Shown: piece after piece, positions 19,360 to 30,102 of the stretch
Numbering within the stretch: position 1 is the stretch's first letter
How the letters are laid out: each line of letters opens with the position of its first letter
NCBI RefSeq assembly: GCF_027531545.1
Contig: NZ_JAPZSC010000033.1
Span: 40,577 to 104,576 of the forward strand
Source of the DNA: Silanimonas sp.
Lineage (GTDB): Bacteria > Pseudomonadota > Gammaproteobacteria > Xanthomonadales > Xanthomonadaceae
Reading direction: 5' to 3'
DNA: 64,000 nt
Made by a program: the position numbers and the translations under genes
The notes under the pieces: generated by a model
Databases searched by the model: none
The model's input: only the letters and a program-made list of their open reading frames with translations
Told to the model about the DNA's origin: nothing

Positions 19360-20666
19360 GCACGGCCGCGACCAGCCCGCTGGTCGAGGCGCTGGACGCA
19401 CAGGCCAACGCGCTGGCCGAAGCGCCCCCGGCGCTCGCACCGGCGCGCGCACTGGCCCGCGAGGCCGCCCTCGCGCACGGCGTCCCGACCACCCGAAACG
19501 AGCGCTGGAAGTACACCGCCCTGCGCGCGCTGGCCGCGCGTCGTTTCGAGGCCGCCGCGGCCCGCGTCGACGTCGACCTCAAGGTGATCGCCGACATTCC
19601 GGCGCCGCGCCTCGTCATCGCCAACGGCCGCTACGCCCCGGCCCTCTCCGACCTGCACGGCCTGGCCGAAGGCCTGCGCGTGCGCCTGCTGTCCGAAGTG
19701 CTGCGCGACGCGCCGACCGAAGCGGCGGCCTGGCTCGCCACTGACACCGCGGCCACCGACGCCGCTTTCCAGCAATGGAATGGCGCCCTCGCGGACGAGG
19801 GCTTCGTGCTCGAGGTCGAGCCCGGCGTTCGCGTGGCCACGCCGCTGCACCTCGTTGTCATCGGCGTGGAAGACGGTGCGGATCGCGCCTTCCACCTCCG
19901 CCACCGCATCGCCCTCGGCGCCGGTGCGGCGCTCACCGTCGCCAAGCACCACCTCGGCGCCGGCGCGCACCGCCACCTTCTGAACACGGTCCTGCACGTC
20001 GAGCTGGGCGAAGGCGCGACGCTCACGCAGGCTCGCGTGCAGCGCGAAGCGGACGGCGCCACCCTGATCCAGCAAACCCAGGCCACGCTCGGCGCCAACG
20101 CGCATTACCGCAGGCTCGACCTCGAACTCGGCGGCGCGCTGTCGCGCCACGAGCTCGACGTCGCCCTGGCCGGCGACGGCGCCCAGCTCGACGCCAACGG
20201 CGTACTTCTGGCCGACGGCCGCCGCCACCTCGACACCCGCCTCGGCATCGAGCATCGCGCCGGCAACACCCGCTGCGAGCTCACCTGGCGCGGCCTCGGC
20301 GCGCAGCGCGGTCGAGCGGTGTTCCACGGCGGCATCCTGATCGCCGAGGGCGCCGACGGCAGCAACGCCACGCTCTCCAACAAGAACCTGCTGCTCGACG
20401 ACGGCGCTGAGATCGACACCCAGCCGGTGCTCGTCATCCACGCCGACGACGTGCAGGCCGCGCACGGCGCGACCGTGGGCCGCCTCGACGACACCGCCCT
20501 GTTCTACCTGCGCGCCCGCGGCGTGCCGCTGCCCGAGGCCACGGCGATGCTGACCGCCGCCTTCCTGCGCGAGCCACTGGGCGTACTCGCGAACGAGCCG
20601 CTGGAAGCCGCGCTGGCCGCCACGCTCGACGCACGCCTCGCCTCTGCCGCGTCGGCCCGCGAATGA
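19356..20666 (+). CDS. sufD: SufD, Fe-S scaffold subunit
   Basis: This 436-residue SufD is the beta-helical partner of SufB and SufC in the scaffold complex. Typical elements are TTRNERWKYTALRALAAR near the N-terminus and HGATVGRLDDTALFYLRARG near the C-terminus. Sequence is less conserved than SufB, as usual. It overlaps sufC and sufS by four bases each, so the three subunits are made in a coupled chain. Confidence 0.95.
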
Positions 20667-21916
20667 GCACGCCTGCCCCCACGCCGCGCGACACCCCAGC
20701 CGCACTCGACTGGGCGGCGATCCGCGCGCAGTTCCCGGTGCTCGAACGCACGGTGCACGGCAAGCCGCTGGTCTACCTCGACTCGGCCAATACCGGGCAG
20801 AAGCCGCAGGCGGTCATCGATGCGGTGAACGAATTCACCGCGCACCACAACGCCAACGTCAGCCGCGCGGTGCATGCACTGGGCAGCGAGGCCACCGAAG
20901 CCTACGAGGGCGCCCGCAGTGCGCTGGCGCGCTTCCTCAACGTGCGCCGCGACGAGCTGGTGCTGTGCAGCGGCACCACCTTCGCCCTGAACCTCGTCGC
21001 GTACTCGTGGGCGCTGCCGCGACTGAAGCCCGGCGATGCCATCGTGCTCACGCGCATGGAGCACCACGCCAACATCGTGCCGTGGCAGCTCATCGCCGAA
21101 CGCACGGGCGCGACGATCAAGGTCGCCGAGCTGACGCCCGAGGGCGAACTCGACCTCGACGGCCTGTGGCGCCTGCTCACGCCGGAGGTGAAGCTGCTCG
21201 CCTTCGCCCACGTGTCCAACGTGCTCGGCACCGTGAACCCGGTGCGCGAGATCTGCCGGGAAGCGGCGAAGCGCGGCATCGTCACGGTCGTCGATGGCTC
21301 GCAGGCCGTGCCGCACCGCCCGGTCGACGTCGCCGCGCTGGGCTGCGATTTCTACGCCTTCACCGGCCACAAGATGTGCGGCCCGACCGGCACCGGCGGC
21401 CTGTGGGGCCGGCGCGAACTGCTGGCGCAGATGCCGCCCTTCCTGGGCGGCGGCGAGATGATCAAGGAAGTGCGCTTCGAAGGAACGGTGTTCAACGATC
21501 CGCCGATGCGCTTCGAAGCCGGCACGCCCAACATCGCCGGGCACATCGGGCTGGGTGCGGCGGCGGCGTGGCTGGACGGCGTCGGCATGGCGGCCATCGA
21601 AGCCCGCGAGCAGCACTTGCTCGCCCACGCGAACGCGGCGCTCTCCACCGTGCCGGGCCTGCGCATCTTCGGCACCGCCCGCGAGAAGGCGGCGGTGATT
21701 TCCTTCGCCATCGAAGGCACGCACGCCCACGACCTCGCCACCTTGCTCGACCTCGAAGGCATCGCCGTGCGTTCCGGCCAGCACTGCGCCCACCCGCTGT
21801 TGGCGTGGTTCGGCGTCTCCGCCACCTGCCGCGCCTCGCTGGCGTTCTACAACACGGAAGCCGAGATCGACGCGCTGGTGGCCGCGCTCCAAAAAGTGCG
21901 CCAGCTGTTGCTCTGA
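20663..21916 (+). CDS. sufS: SufS, group II cysteine desulfurase
   Basis: This 417-residue PLP enzyme takes sulfur from L-cysteine for cluster assembly. The PLP lysine is K237 in FTGHKMCGPTG and the persulfide-bearing cysteine is C375 in SGQHCAHPL. HVSNVLGTVNP and VDGSQAVPHRPVDV are typical SufS stretches. No SufE or SufU sulfur acceptor follows in the operon, so one must be encoded elsewhere or another protein takes its role. Confidence 0.97.
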   Translation: MSTPAPTPRDTPAALDWAAIRAQFPVLERTVHGKPLVYLDSANTGQKPQAVIDAVNEFTAHHNANVSRAVHALGSEATEAYEGARSALARFLNVRRDELVLCSGTTFALNLVAYSWALPRLKPGDAIVLTRMEHHANIVPWQLIAERTGATIKVAELTPEGELDLDGLWRLLTPEVKLLAFAHVSNVLGTVNPVREICREAAKRGIVTVVDGSQAVPHRPVDVAALGCDFYAFTGHKMCGPTGTGGLWGRRELLAQMPPFLGGGEMIKEVRFEGTVFNDPPMRFEAGTPNIAGHIGLGAAAAWLDGVGMAAIEAREQHLLAHANAALSTVPGLRIFGTAREKAAVISFAIEGTHAHDLATLLDLEGIAVRSGQHCAHPLLAWFGVSATCRASLAFYNTEAEIDALVAALQKVRQLLL

Positions 21917-21957
21917 ACGCATCGCCACGCCCAACGCCGCACGCCAACGCCAACGCC

Positions 21958-22485
21958 ATGACCGCACCGCTGCAGTTCCGAACCGCCACGCTCGCCGACC
22001 GCGACGAGATCATCGCGCTGGTCACCTCGGCCTACCGCGGCGACGCCAGCCGCGCCGGCTGGACCACCGAAGCCGACCTGCTGGACGGCCCGCGCGTGGC
22101 CCCCGAGGTGCTGGAGCACGATCTCATCCGCGAGCGCAGCCGCGTCGTGCTCGCCGAACGCGAAGGCACCCTGGTGGCCTGCGCGCACGTCTGCGACGAC
22201 GCCGGCGCCGGCTACTTCGGCATGTTCGCCGTCGACCCGACGCGCCAGGGCGGTGGCCTCGGCGACGCCGTGCTGAAGGAGTGCGAGCGCGTCGCCCGCG
22301 ACGACTGGCGTCTGACGAGCATGAAGATGACCGTGATCGACGTCCGCGACGAACTGATCGCCTGGTACGAGCGCCGCGGCTACCGGCGCACCGGCATCAC
22401 GAAGCCCTTCCCTTACGGCGACGCGCGTTTCGGCCATCCGAAGCGTGACGACCTGCGCTTCGAGGTGCTGGAGAAAACCCTGTGA
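21958..22485 (+). CDS. GNAT-family N-acetyltransferase
   Basis: This 175-residue GNAT acetyltransferase has FRTATLADRDEIIALV at the N-terminus, an acetyl-CoA loop in MFAVDPTRQGGGLGDAVL, and a C-terminal ELIAWYERRGYRRTG. The substrate is unknown. It lies 41 bp after sufS and overlaps the Rieske gene by four bases, so it belongs to the SUF transcript. Confidence 0.85.
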   Translation: MTAPLQFRTATLADRDEIIALVTSAYRGDASRAGWTTEADLLDGPRVAPEVLEHDLIRERSRVVLAEREGTLVACAHVCDDAGAGYFGMFAVDPTRQGGGLGDAVLKECERVARDDWRLTSMKMTVIDVRDELIAWYERRGYRRTGITKPFPYGDARFGHPKRDDLRFEVLEKTL

Positions 22486-22799
22486 CGTGGGTGAAGGTCT
22501 GCGCCGAGAACGAGCTTGCCCCCGGCGAGACGCGCGTGGTGTGGGATGGCGACACACCGATCCTCGTCCTCAATTTCGACGGCGCGCTCTACGCCGTCGA
22601 GGACAAGTGCACCCACGAGGACTACGAGCTCTCGGCGGGTCCCTTCGATGCCGAACAGGGCCGGCTGGTCTGCCTGCTGCACTCGGCGACCTTCGACCTG
22701 CGCAGCGGCGAGGCGCAATGCGCCCCGGCCTACCTGCCGCTGGTGAAGTTCCCGGTGAAGGTCGAGGACGGCGCCGTCTGGACCCGCGACGACCGCTGA
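22482..22799 (+). CDS. Rieske-type [2Fe-2S] ferredoxin
   Basis: This 105-residue stand-alone Rieske ferredoxin has cluster ligands C43-x-H45 (DKCTHEDY) and C64-x2-H67 (CLLHSATF). It resembles small ferredoxin subunits of ring-hydroxylating dioxygenases but ends the SUF operon with no oxygenase nearby. It may supply electrons for cluster assembly or be a client. The GTG start at 22482 overlaps the GNAT stop as GTGA. Confidence 0.9.
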   Translation: MTWVKVCAENELAPGETRVVWDGDTPILVLNFDGALYAVEDKCTHEDYELSAGPFDAEQGRLVCLLHSATFDLRSGEAQCAPAYLPLVKFPVKVEDGAVWTRDDR

Positions 22800-22820
22800 C
22801 GCGCCGGGCAAGGCCGGGTT

Positions 22821-23384
22821 TCAAGCCTTCGGCTGCAGCTTCGCCAACAACAGTTCCCCGCCGCCTTCGATGACGCGCCGTTCCCCGGGGGGAATGGCGA
22901 TGCGCGCCGCATCGCCGACCTCGAGCACGCCGGCCGGCGTGCGCACCTGCCCGGCCAGCACGTAGAGCAGCCAGGTCACGCCGGGCTCGCCGAAGAACAG
23001 CATCGAGCCGACGATCGGGCGATGCAGCAGCTGGGCATCGATGGCCTCGCGCCGCCACATCAGGTTGAAATCGACCGTCGGGCCGTCCACCAGCAGGGCC
23101 GTCAGCGGCCGCTCGCCGGAGAAGCGCAGCCGACCGTGCGGCGGCACCAGGCGATGCATCTCGCCATCGGTGAAGTGCAGTTCCATCCCCTGCCCCGAGA
23201 GGAGGACGATCTCGCGCTCGCAGCCGGGGAAGGGCGAAAACGGACCGTCGCAGCCCACTTCCGCCACCGAGATCCGCCAGTCCCAGGCGCCGTCCGCCGG
23301 GAAGCGCAAGATCTCGCGCGTCCAGCCGCCGCCGTTCTTCCAGCGTTCGCGACGGTGGTTGGTGGCGGGGAGCAGCTCGATCAT
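22821..23384 (-). CDS. HutD/Ves family cupin-like protein
   Basis: This 187-residue protein belongs to the HutD/Ves family: WKNGGGWTREILRFP and WRISVAEVGCDGPFSPFPG near the N-terminus, then a bicupin-like beta fold. HutD is linked to histidine use in other proteobacteria, but no hut genes are nearby, so the role is open. The start at 23384 matches the family's usual N-terminus; a longer frame upstream is low-complexity and unlikely to be protein. Confidence 0.85.
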   Translation of the reverse strand: MIELLPATNHRRERWKNGGGWTREILRFPADGAWDWRISVAEVGCDGPFSPFPGCEREIVLLSGQGMELHFTDGEMHRLVPPHGRLRFSGERPLTALLVDGPTVDFNLMWRREAIDAQLLHRPIVGSMLFFGEPGVTWLLYVLAGQVRTPAGVLEVGDAARIAIPPGERRVIEGGGELLLAKLQPKA

Positions 23385-23470
23385 GCGGGGGCCGACATCG
23401 GAACACAGGTCCCCGTCAGTCTGGCCCGCCCTTCGCCCTGCGGAAAGGGGCGGAAGAAGAAGGCCCGGCC

Positions 23471-23565
23471 GCCCATTCCGTGGGCGACACCGGGCAGCGT
23501 CCTTGCCGGTCACGCCGCCGTCCGGGGCAGCGCTTCCTGGTTCATCCTTGCGCCCATCCGTGGGC
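23471..23565. repeat. Pair of short hairpin repeats GCCCA-n-TGGGC
   Basis: Two nearly identical inverted repeats, GCCCATTCCGTGGGC at 23471-23485 and GCCCATCCGTGGGC at 23552-23565, are both followed by GAC. They lie between comEA and hutD. They may be REP-like elements or chance; only two copies were seen. Confidence 0.3.
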
Positions 23566-23591
23566 GACGCGCTCGTCCTTGAGACCATGCC

Positions 23592-23942
23592 TCAACGCAC
23601 CCGGGGGGCTGGTGCGGTGGGGCGCGGAGCGCTCGTGGCCGCTCGGGCCGTCCCGGGAGCCGCGGCCGGTGCGCCGCCCACCATGATCCGCGCTCGATTC
23701 AGCTCGAGCGTGGCGGGGCCGATGCCCTTCACGTTCACGAGCTGGTCGATCGAGCGGAACGGGCCGTGCACGCGGCGGTGCTCGACGATGGCCGCGGCTT
23801 TCGCCGGGCCGACGCCGTCCATCACGCGATCCAGCGTGGCGGCATCGGCGGTGTTGATGTTGATGCGCTCGTTGGCCTGGGCCGCGCCGGCGAAGGCGAG
23901 GGCCAGCAGCAGCGCGGCGAAAGTCTTGCTGAGGAAGTTCAT
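23592..23942 (-). CDS. comEA: ComEA-family helix-hairpin-helix protein
   Basis: This 116-residue exported protein has a signal peptide of about 23 residues (MNFLSKTFAALLLALAFAG). Two helix-hairpin-helix motifs follow: NINTADAATLDRVMDGVGPAKAAAI and VKGIGPATLELNRARI. This matches the small ComEA-like DNA-binding proteins of gammaproteobacteria that pull DNA through the periplasm in natural transformation. The alanine/proline-rich tail is probably disordered. With pilT/pilU in the same window, competence is plausible. Confidence 0.85.
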   Translation of the reverse strand: MNFLSKTFAALLLALAFAGAAQANERININTADAATLDRVMDGVGPAKAAAIVEHRRVHGPFRSIDQLVNVKGIGPATLELNRARIMVGGAPAAAPGTARAATSAPRPTAPAPRVR

Positions 23943-24076
23943 TGGGGGGCTCCGTGTCCGTCATCCTTGGGGCCGCGGCGGGGTTCGTGCCGCGGTGGAG
24001 ACAGCATCGCGATCCGACGGGCGTCAGGTTATCGACCGAGCGCCCGATGTCGGCTAGGAGTTCTGCGCGACGTCTT

Positions 24077-24117
24077 GTAGGAATTTTCCTACCCCCGCTC
24101 CGCCCGCCGACTACAAT
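24077..24117 (+). promoter_or_regulatory. Palindromic operator overlapping a promoter
   Basis: A perfect two-fold element GTAGGAATTTTCCTAC (7-bp arms, 24077-24092) is followed by a -10 box TACAAT at 24112-24117. Its 3' end overlaps the expected -35 position, so it looks like a regulator site for the M20 peptidase gene. It lies between divergent comEA and the peptidase and could serve both. The regulator is unknown. Confidence 0.5.
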
Positions 24118-24167
24118 CCAAGGAACGCCATTCACGACGGCCCGCCGCGGCCGCAACGGAGCCCGCC

Positions 24168-25661
<1,494 letters not shown>

Positions 25662-25680
25662 TCTCTAGGGAGAACGTTCG

Positions 25681-25947
25681 ATGGACCTCGCTTTCCTCGG
25701 CTACGGCTGGGTGCAGATCCTGCTGCTGGGCTTCGTCGCCGGCCTGCTCGCGCGCTGGATCTTCCCGGGCAAGCAGAAGCTCGGCCTGATCCTCACCACC
25801 CTGCTCGGCATGGCCGGCGCGATCTGCGCCTCGTGGGTGCTGGACACCTTCGACATCACCGTCGGCGGGCGCTGGATGCGCTTCGCCGCCGCGGTGGGCG
25901 GCGCGGTGGCGCTGCTCGCGCTGGTCAAGTCGCTGAAGGGCAAGTGA
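25681..25947 (+). CDS. GlsB/YeaQ/YmgE-like membrane protein
   Basis: This 88-residue membrane protein has three hydrophobic helices and the glycine-rich spacing of the YeaQ/YmgE stress family (FVAGLLARWIFPGKQKLGLI, TTLLGMAGAICASWVLD). Its function is not known; relatives respond to stress. AGGGAGAA before the ATG is a good ribosome site. It is probably co-transcribed with the peptidase and amgK. Confidence 0.75.
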   Translation: MDLAFLGYGWVQILLLGFVAGLLARWIFPGKQKLGLILTTLLGMAGAICASWVLDTFDITVGGRWMRFAAAVGGAVALLALVKSLKGK

Positions 25948-25951
25948 CGCG

Positions 25952-26977
25952 ATGACGAACACCGGAACGGCCGCGACGGCCGACGATGCCGCACGCGCCG
26001 ACGACCGCCTCGCTTTCGCCCGTGCGGCGCTGGGCGATCACGGCGCAACGCTGGAGCGCGCGTCGATGGACGCCGGCTTCCGCAGCTACTGGCGCAGCAG
26101 TGGCGAGCCGACGCGCATCGTCATGGACGCGCCGCCCGGCAAGGAAGATGTGCGGCCATGGCTCGCGATCCGCGACCTGCTCGAACAAGGCGGCGTGCGC
26201 GTGCCGCGCGTGCTGGCCCGCGAGGTCGAGGCCGGCTTCCTGCTGCTGGAAGATCTCGGCACGCAGACCCTGCTGCAGGTCGTCGACGACTCGAACGCCG
26301 CGACCTGGTTCGATGCCGCACTCGACCAGCTTTTGCCGCTGCAGAAGATCGCCCCGCCGGCCGGCTTCCCGCGCTACGACGAAGCCCTGCTCACCCGCGA
26401 ACTGAAGCTGTTCGACGACTGGCTGCTGGGCACGCACCTTGGCCACCCGCTCGACTGCGCGCTGACCGACCCGCTGGAGCTGGTCTACCGCCGGCTGATG
26501 GACGCCATCCTCGCGCAGCCCAGCGTGCTGGTGCATCGTGACTTCATGCCGCGCAACCTGATGCCGCTTCGCGATGGCGGGCTCGCCGTGCTGGATTTCC
26601 AGGACGCCGTGGTCGGGCCGATCAGCTACGACGTGCTCTCGCTGTTCAAGGACGCCTTCCACGGCTGGCCGCAGGAGCTCGTGGACTGGGGAGTGGCGCG
26701 CTACCACGAGCGCGCAAGCGCCGCCGGCCTGCTGGTGCCGGGGCTCACCGACTTCCGCCGCGACGTCGACCTCATCGGCGTGCAACGGCACTTGAAGGTG
26801 CTCGGCATCTTCGCGCGCCTGAACCACCGCGACGGCAAGCCGAAGTACCTCGCCGACGCGCCGCGCTTCGTGCGCTACCTGCTCGACGTGATCCCGAGGC
26901 ACCGGATGCTGCAGCCCCTGCAGGCGGTGATCGAGGAGCGCGTGCTGCCGCAGGTCGGCGCGCTGCCGTCGCGCTGA
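25952..26977 (+). CDS. amgK: AmgK, N-acetylmuramate/N-acetylglucosamine kinase
   Basis: This 341-residue aminoglycoside-phosphotransferase-fold kinase phosphorylates the anomeric position of MurNAc in peptidoglycan recycling. The catalytic loop VHRDFMPRNLM and the metal-binding LDFQDAVVGP are intact. GFRSYWR near residue 42 and LLEDLG near 99 are typical of AmgK. murU follows after 13 bp, the diagnostic pairing of the anabolic recycling pathway that bypasses MurA. In Pseudomonas this route lowers fosfomycin sensitivity. Confidence 0.92.
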   Translation: MTNTGTAATADDAARADDRLAFARAALGDHGATLERASMDAGFRSYWRSSGEPTRIVMDAPPGKEDVRPWLAIRDLLEQGGVRVPRVLAREVEAGFLLLEDLGTQTLLQVVDDSNAATWFDAALDQLLPLQKIAPPAGFPRYDEALLTRELKLFDDWLLGTHLGHPLDCALTDPLELVYRRLMDAILAQPSVLVHRDFMPRNLMPLRDGGLAVLDFQDAVVGPISYDVLSLFKDAFHGWPQELVDWGVARYHERASAAGLLVPGLTDFRRDVDLIGVQRHLKVLGIFARLNHRDGKPKYLADAPRFVRYLLDVIPRHRMLQPLQAVIEERVLPQVGALPSR

Positions 26978-26990
26978 TCCGCCACCGCGC

Positions 26991-27716
26991 ATGAGCGATC
27001 GCCCGACGCACGCCCTCGTCTTCGCCGCCGGCAAGGGCGAGCGCATGCGCCCGCTCACCGAGCACACGCCGAAGCCCTTGCTCATCGCTGGTGGAAAACC
27101 GCTGATCGCCTGGCACCTCGAAAAGCTCGCCGCCCTCGGCGTGCGCGAGGTCGTGATCAACACGAGTTGGCTGGCCGACTGCTTCGCGCCAGCGCTCGGT
27201 GACGGCAGCGCCTGGGGCCTGCGCCTCCACTACGTGTACGAAGGCGCGGAACCACTCGAAACGGGCGGCGGCATGCTCAACGCCCTGCCGCTGCTGGGCG
27301 AGCCCCCCTTCCTCGCCATCGCCGCGGACGTGTGGACGGATTTCGACTTCGCCACGCTGCCTCGCGAACCCGCAGGCCTCGCGCACCTGCTGATGGTGGC
27401 GAACCCCGAACACCACGGCCGCGGCGATTTCGCCCTCAGCGACGACGGGCGCCTGCAGCTTGCGACCGCCGGCGCCGAGGCGCTCACTTTCTCCGGCATC
27501 GGCCTGTACCGCCGCGAATTCCTCGATGGCTGGCGCGGCACTGTCGGCGACGCACCCGGCGCCAACGAAACGCCGCCGCGCTTCAAGCTGCGCCCGCTGT
27601 TCGATGCCGCCATCGCCCGCGGCGCGATCACCGGCCAGCGGCACGACGGCCGCTGGACCGACGTCGGCACGCCCGAACGGCTGGCGGCGCTGGACGCCCA
27701 ACTCCCCCCTTCCTGA
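26991..27716 (+). CDS. murU: MurU, MurNAc-1-phosphate uridylyltransferase
   Basis: This 241-residue nucleotidyltransferase converts MurNAc-1-P and UTP to UDP-MurNAc. The UTP-binding signature FAAGKGERMRPLTEHTPKPLL lies at about residues 11-31; GGGMLNALP and an AADVWTDFDF metal motif follow. It completes the recycling step begun by AmgK just upstream. Confidence 0.92.
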   Translation: MSDRPTHALVFAAGKGERMRPLTEHTPKPLLIAGGKPLIAWHLEKLAALGVREVVINTSWLADCFAPALGDGSAWGLRLHYVYEGAEPLETGGGMLNALPLLGEPPFLAIAADVWTDFDFATLPREPAGLAHLLMVANPEHHGRGDFALSDDGRLQLATAGAEALTFSGIGLYRREFLDGWRGTVGDAPGANETPPRFKLRPLFDAAIARGAITGQRHDGRWTDVGTPERLAALDAQLPPS

Positions 27717-27724
27717 CTCCCCCG

Positions 27725-29702
27725 ATGCACGACAACGCCCCCCCAACCCTCCGGGAGTTCGCCCGCGACGATCGATCCCGCCGCGGCGGGTGCCGCCGGT
27801 CATCTCGCCTTCTGGCAACTCATCGCGGCCGCGTGCTCCCTGCTCGCAGCGGTTGCCGCCTCCAACGAAGACGCCCGCTCGGCTCTGTTTTTCGGCGTGA
27901 GCGGGCTCACGGCAGCCGCGTTGGCCGTCGCGTGCAGGCGACTCCGTGCTTCTGGGCGCGCATGGGCCAGCGATCGCCTGCTGTGGTTCGCTGCGGCCTC
28001 GGTGTGGATGCTGGCGATGGCCGTCGCTGCCGGCGCATGCCTGCGCTTCGACGCGGGCCTGGAGATCCTTGGCGTCGCCCGGGTCGGTCGCGAGCGGCTC
28101 CAGATGTTGGCGACGGTGATCGGGATGGGCTTCGCCACACTGGCGCTGATGACGATGGCCTTCGGCGAGCGCGGCCGTCGCGCGCCTTGGCTGGGGAAGC
28201 GGACGAGCGCCGCATGGCTGCTGGCGGTGCTCCTGCTCGGCCCGGAGATTCACCTGCGGGACAACGCGGGCCGTTGGGTAATGACCCGCCAAGCGCTCCC
28301 GGAGGTCGTCGTGCAGCCCTGGGGCCAGCGCGTCACCTTGACGAGGATCGCCACGGGCGAAACGGACGAGAGCGGCGCCGAAATCGAGATCCTGTGCCCT
28401 ACGTGGCGATCGGACCGCTGGCTGCTGTTGCGGCTCGAGCGGCATCTCGCGCCGGACACCTACGATGAATCTGTGCTCGCGACCTGGCGCGCGCCCTGTG
28501 GCGATGAGGGTGAGAAAACCCTGGCCAATGGCGAGGCGGCCGAGTCGGCCCTGGTTCGAGGCGACGTCGCCACCTTCCTGTCGAATGCCAACGGCCTAGG
28601 ATCCACCGATGTCATCGCCTTGCCGCTGGATCGCTTTGGGCCGTCGTTGCGCCAGCGCCTGTCAGATCGGATCCCCCCCTCCCAGCGAGCCGGGATGACG
28701 GTGTTCGACCTGATCCTGGTCGAAGGCACGGACGAGCAGGTGAAGCAGTCCTTGCCGGGGGAAGAGGACATTCGTCCTCATCACCGCTACGCGCTTTACG
28801 CGCGAGGGCTGGGCGACCTTGCCGCCCACATGCCCAGCATGACCGCGGAGTCGTATACCGAAGAGCAAGTGCGGACGGCCTCGGTCTACGCCCGGCTGGC
28901 CATCGCCAACCCGATGATGATCGCCGCCGCTGTCGGCTCGCCGGAAGTGCCCTACACCGGCGGCTACGCCGACCATGACTTCTACTTCGCCAACCGCCAC
29001 TGCGACGCAAGCTACGCCGAGTTCCTCACCCAAAAGGGTGTGAAGCCATCGATCGAACACGCTCGCCAACTGCTGGACGCGCTGATCCTGGCCCGCTTCG
29101 ATCCGCACAACACGCAGAACATCGACACCGTCATCCCGACGACCCTTGGCTTGCCCGGGGGGAAGTCCATCGAGCAATGCCCGTCGCTGGCGCGCTGGTA
29201 CGGCAAGACGATCCCGCCCCGGAATTCGCAGGACATCGAACGGATCACCAGCGCCGTCGACGAAGCACGGCGGGCAGCGATCCAATGGCGGAATATCGAA
29301 TTGCCGAAGTCCGCCGCCCCCGCCACTTTGGCGGCGGATGCCGCCGTCGAGATGCTCGTGCACACACCGCCCTCGGCGGCGGCCTACTGCAACTGGGTGA
29401 ATGCCGCGTTCTGGGAGCTTGTCGACCCGCAAGAGCAGGTTCCCGAGACGACGCCCGCCCTTCTTCGCCTCCAGGAGCACTGGTCCGAACAGCCATGGGA
29501 GGACATCGCGGTGACCCGCTTCGATGAGCACCAAGCCGAGTCCGTGTCCGCGCAATGCCCTTTGGCACAGGCCGGATACAGCGGAGACTCCCCGTACACG
29601 CTCGCAGCCCTCGACCGGTCACTGAAGGCGCTGGGAATTCCCTGCCACGCGGGCCCGAAGGATGACATCGGCTTGCCGACGCTGGTGTGCCGATCGCGCT
29701 GA
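27725..29702 (+). CDS. Unrecognised multi-helix membrane protein, apparent frameshift at a C7 tract
   Basis: I do not recognise this protein. An ATG at 27725 opens a frame that enters a run of seven C at 27738-27744. If the run were six C, the ATG frame would join the long downstream frame and give about 658 residues. As written, the long frame has no ATG, GTG or TTG before GTG 27897, although its upstream part already encodes a hydrophobic helix (HLAFWQLIAAACSLLAAV). The protein has about five membrane helices in the first 190 residues, then a large cysteine-containing soluble domain with IANPMMIAAAVG and FYFANRHCDASY. Codon use is less GC-biased than in neighbours. Confidence 0.6.
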
Positions 29703-29706
29703 CCGA

Positions 29707-30102
29707 TCAGAACAGGACGAATCCCACGACGGCCGCCGCGACGGCCAGAATGAACAGGATCGCGACTTCGCGAAGGGGCGAAGTGCCGTTCAAGGCACCG
29801 CCCACAGGCTTTACGCCGTCGCGATGGAAGACCTCTGCGCGCTCGACGAAGGGAGTCATCGTGTCCGCTCGGACACCCATGGCAACAAGGTGATCGACGA
29901 TCTCGATGCGCTGCTTCCCTCTCGCGAACATCGCCTGACAGGCGACCACCACCTTCGAGGACAAGGCCAGCAGTTCGGCGAGCCCCTCTTCGGAACGAGC
30001 ATCGAAGCCGTCGCCGAGGCACTGCTCGAGTCGGACGACAATGGCTGCGAGCTCGCTGTCGGTCGGTTCGTCGACCAAATGGATGATGGGCTGTTCGCTC
30101 AT
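29707..30102 (-). CDS. Tail-anchored hypothetical protein
   Basis: This 131-residue protein of no recognised family has a soluble helical N-domain with LSSKVVVACQAMFARGKQR. It ends in a single C-terminal membrane helix (EVAILFILAVAAAVVGFVLF), so it is probably tail-anchored. The start overlaps the hda stop as ATGA, so it is translated with hda. It converges on the frameshifted membrane-protein gene with a 4-bp gap. Confidence 0.6.
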   Translation of the reverse strand: MSEQPIIHLVDEPTDSELAAIVVRLEQCLGDGFDARSEEGLAELLALSSKVVVACQAMFARGKQRIEIVDHLVAMGVRADTMTPFVERAEVFHRDGVKPVGGALNGTSPLREVAILFILAVAAAVVGFVLF

